From Candidatus Methylomirabilis sp. (lineage in GTDB: Bacteria; DYJV01): a DNA stretch of 64,000 bases. A program made the translations under genes and the position numbers. The stretch lies in assembly GCA_020722945.1 (NCBI GenBank), contig DYJV01000003.1:1-64000 (forward strand), written 5' to 3'. Shown here in pieces: positions 61,118 to 64,000 of this stretch (its first letter is position 1; each line of letters begins with the position of its first letter). The notes beneath the pieces are model-generated. The model saw nothing but the letters and a program-made list of their open reading frames with translations. It was not told where the DNA came from and did no database searches.

Positions 61118-61873
61118 ATGTCAGGTCACAGTAAATGGAGCACAATAAAGCGTAAAAAAGCAGATATTGACTCTAAACGAGGTAAGCTATTCACCAAAAT
61201 AATCAAAGAGATTACAGTTGCAGCAAAAACAGGTGGAGGCGTTCCAGAGTCAAATCCCCAGTTAAGAACAGCTATTTTGGCAGCAAAAGAGGTAAATATG
61301 CCAAAAGACAATATAGAAAAAGCAATTAAAAGAGGGACAGGCGAGCTTGAGGGTGTTTCTTATGAGGAGATTATCTATGAGGGTTACGGACCGGGCGGAG
61401 CTGCTGTTCTTGTTCATTCACTTACAGACAATAGAAATAGAGCAGCATCAGATATAAGAAATATCTTTACGAAATGCAATGGAGCATTGGGTGAAGCAGG
61501 CTGCGTAGGTTGGCTCTTCCAGCGTAAAGGGTTTATCACTGTTCCTGCAAACGGGGTAGAGGAGAGTAAACTTTTTGATTTAGTTATAGAAGCAGGGGCT
61601 GAAGATATGAAACTTGATGATGATTCTGCTTATTTTGAGATTTTATCTTCACCATCTGACTTTGAAAATGTAAAGCAAATACTTTCAGAGAACAAAATCA
61701 CATTTGATAGTGCAGAAGTTACAATGCTTCCACAAAACACAATAAAACTTACAGGGAAAGATGCTGAAAATATGCTCAAACTAATGGATACTCTTGAAGA
61801 TTGCGATGATGTCCAGAAAGTTTACTCTAATTTTGATATTGATGACACTTTTTTAGAGCAGTTTTCAAAATAG
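61118..61873 (+). CDS. yebC: YebC/PmpR family transcriptional regulator/translation factor
   Basis: [41 protein letters not shown]. Confidence 0.98.
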   Translation: MSGHSKWSTIKRKKADIDSKRGKLFTKIIKEITVAAKTGGGVPESNPQLRTAILAAKEVNMPKDNIEKAIKRGTGELEGVSYEEIIYEGYGPGGAAVLVHSLTDNRNRAASDIRNIFTKCNGALGEAGCVGWLFQRKGFITVPANGVEESKLFDLVIEAGAEDMKLDDDSAYFEILSSPSDFENVKQILSENKITFDSAEVTMLPQNTIKLTGKDAENMLKLMDTLEDCDDVQKVYSNFDIDDTFLEQFSK

Positions 61874-62364
61874 TGGTTGTAATAGGGATCGACCCCGGCT
61901 CAAAGATAACAGGCTTTGGAATAATAAGAAAATCGGGGCAAGATATTGACTATCTTTCAAGCGGCACTATTAATTTAGAAAATATCAGCGATACACAACT
62001 GAAACTAAAAAAAATTTATAATGAATTCTCATCTCTGATAAAGATACATCATCCAGAATCAGTGGCTGTTGAGGATATTTTTTATGCCACCAATGTTAAA
62101 TCAACCATCAAGCTTGGGTATGTAAAAGGGGTCATACTTCTTGCTGCAATAGACAACAATCTACAAACTTTTGAATACTCCCCCACAAATATCAAGTCTG
62201 CTGTTACTGGTAATGGAAGAGCAGACAAAGAATCTGTTAAAAATATGCTCAGATATCTCGTAAAAGGATTGCCTGATACATTTCATTATACTGATGAAAG
62301 TGATGCAATAGCAATAGCATACTGTCATATTAATACTATATCTTTTAATAGAAGAGTCCAATGA
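61873..62364 (+). CDS. ruvC: Crossover junction endodeoxyribonuclease RuvC
   Basis: GTG start overlapping the yebC stop; VVIGIDPGSKITGFGII; AVEDIFYATNVKSTIKLG. Confidence 0.96.
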   Translation: MVVIGIDPGSKITGFGIIRKSGQDIDYLSSGTINLENISDTQLKLKKIYNEFSSLIKIHHPESVAVEDIFYATNVKSTIKLGYVKGVILLAAIDNNLQTFEYSPTNIKSAVTGNGRADKESVKNMLRYLVKGLPDTFHYTDESDAIAIAYCHINTISFNRRVQ

Positions 62365-62960
62365 TTGCTTTTTTAAAAGGTGAGATCTTACAAAAAAATC
62401 TCGATTCTCTTATTCTCAATGTCAATAATGTCGGTTACGAACTATTTTCTCCCCTCTCTACCCTCTCAGTGCTCGAAAATAGCAGTAAAAGTGAAGTCCA
62501 ACTTTATGTAAAAACAGTTGTTCGTGAAGATTCAATTACTTTATACGGTTTCCTTACAGAGGAGGAGAAAAATCTTTTCAATATGCTGCTCTCTGTCTCC
62601 AAAGTAGGACCCAAACTTGCACTCTCAATCTTGTCAGGATTGGCACCCAAAAAAATAATTAGAGCAATAAAAGAGAGAGATATCAAATTATTATCATCTA
62701 TTCCGGGTCTTGGAAGTAAAATAGCCGAGAGAGTATGTTTTGATCTAAAAGACAAACTTCAAGGTGTCGATATATCACCTGATGACCGTCAACCATCTTC
62801 CACGGAGGGTAAAGAGCAGGATCTGATCTCTGCACTTCTGAATCTTGGCTACAAACTATCAGAGATAAAACTTTTAGTCTCAAAAATAGTGAAAAGTCAT
62901 CCTGAAAAGAGCATTGAAAATTTACTTAAAGAGATCCTCAACGAGCTTTACAATGTATAA
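62361..62960 (+). CDS. ruvA: Holliday junction branch migration protein RuvA
   Basis: [64 protein letters not shown]. Confidence 0.97.
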   Translation: MIAFLKGEILQKNLDSLILNVNNVGYELFSPLSTLSVLENSSKSEVQLYVKTVVREDSITLYGFLTEEEKNLFNMLLSVSKVGPKLALSILSGLAPKKIIRAIKERDIKLLSSIPGLGSKIAERVCFDLKDKLQGVDISPDDRQPSSTEGKEQDLISALLNLGYKLSEIKLLVSKIVKSHPEKSIENLLKEILNELYNV

Positions 62961-63948
62961 AAAAGATTTAGTCCTCAAAGATGAATTTGACGACAAATTA
63001 AGACCTCAAAAGATAGACAATTTTATTGGACAGGAGAAACTGAAAAAAAATCTGAAAACTTTTATACAAGCAGCAATAAAAAGAAATGAAGCTCTTGACC
63101 ATCTTTTATTCTATGGTCCTCCAGGTCTTGGGAAAACTACACTTGCAAATATAATCGCATCAGAGCTTAATGTAAATATCCATACAACATCAGGTCCCAT
63201 ATTGGAACGTGGTGGAGATTTGGCGGCAATACTTACAAATCTTGGAAATCATGATGTTCTATTTATTGACGAGATACATAGAATGAATAGAGTAGTAGAG
63301 GAGATACTCTACCCTGCTATGGAAGATTTTAAAATAGATCTGATAATAGGTAGCGGACCAAGTGCAAAAAGTGTCAAACTTAATTTAAACAGCTTTACTC
63401 TCATAGGGGCAACTACACGGGCAGGGCTTCTTACATCACCTCTTAGAGATAGATTTGGATATATAGGTAGACTCGAATATTACGATCTTGAAGACCTTGA
63501 AGGGATAATAAAAAGATCAGCCAAAATTCTGAAAATAGAGATTAAAACTGACGGTGCAGTTGAAATAGCAAGAAGATCAAGGGGCACTCCAAGAATAGCC
63601 AACAAACTATTACGAAGAGTTAGAGATTTTGCAGAGATACATGGCGAGGGGATCATTGACCAAAAAATAGCTGATTTTGCTCTCAAACATCTCGATATTG
63701 ACCAAAAAGGTCTCGACTCTATGGATAGAAAATTTATCCTATCAATAATCGAGAAATTCAATAATGGTCCAGTAGGTATCGATACCATCTCTACTTACCT
63801 TGATGAGGAGAAAGACACAATAGAGGATGTTTATGAGCCTTACCTCATTCAGATAGGATTTTTAAAAAGAACATCGAGAGGCAGGGTAGTCACAAATCAT
63901 GCTCTTGAATATTTCGGCAAAAATGTAAAACAGGGGATATTTGAGTAA
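62953..63948 (+). CDS. ruvB: Holliday junction branch migration DNA helicase RuvB
   Basis: [48 protein letters not shown]; start set to ATG 62953. Confidence 0.98.
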   Translation: MYKKDLVLKDEFDDKLRPQKIDNFIGQEKLKKNLKTFIQAAIKRNEALDHLLFYGPPGLGKTTLANIIASELNVNIHTTSGPILERGGDLAAILTNLGNHDVLFIDEIHRMNRVVEEILYPAMEDFKIDLIIGSGPSAKSVKLNLNSFTLIGATTRAGLLTSPLRDRFGYIGRLEYYDLEDLEGIIKRSAKILKIEIKTDGAVEIARRSRGTPRIANKLLRRVRDFAEIHGEGIIDQKIADFALKHLDIDQKGLDSMDRKFILSIIEKFNNGPVGIDTISTYLDEEKDTIEDVYEPYLIQIGFLKRTSRGRVVTNHALEYFGKNVKQGIFE

Positions 63949-63953
63949 TAGTT

Positions 63954-64000
63954 ATGAAATACTTTATTACAGGCACAGATACAGGTGTTGGAAAAACTTT
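63954..64000 (+). CDS. bioD: Dethiobiotin synthetase BioD-like, 5' end only (runs off the window)
   Basis: ATGAAATACTTTATTACAGGCACAGATACAGGTGTTGGAAAAACT = MKYFITGTDTGVGKT, typical BioD N-terminal P-loop. Confidence 0.7.
   Translation, partial: MKYFITGTDTGVGKT

Overview
AT-rich, gene-dense bacterial chromosome segment with about 57 supported protein-coding genes. Gene content (class III PHA locus, multiheme cytochrome, 2-hydroxyacyl-CoA dehydratase-like protein) fits a Deferribacterota-like anaerobe, but the taxonomy is inference only. Left part (0.2-11.2 kb): a glycan/sugar-nucleotide cluster containing a very large TPR-GT2-B12/radical SAM-GT4 fusion, interrupted at its right edge by a transposase remnant. 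12-18 kb: carbon metabolism (PycB-like carboxyltransferase, stand-alone biotin carrier), a 12-haem-motif cytochrome, and FabG/PhaB. 24.8-30.9 kb: a class III polyhydroxyalkanoate locus (phaB, phaE, phaC) with four tandem paralogous mini-phasin-like genes and a DUF3141 protein that keeps a PhaC-like Cys/Asp/His motif set. The remainder is mostly housekeeping: serS, trpS, aspS, valS, tgt/queD/queC, folE2, rng, rpsF-ssb-rpsR-rplI, smpB, tsaD, rsmA, murA, yebC-ruvCAB and the start of bioD. Best candidates for something undescribed: (1) an 838-aa tandem-duplicated malic enzyme whose two halves have complementary motif degeneration, (2) the mini-phasin array plus the DUF3141 synthase-like protein, (3) the 1388-aa radical SAM/glycosyltransferase fusion. 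No CRISPR array, tRNA or rRNA was recognised.
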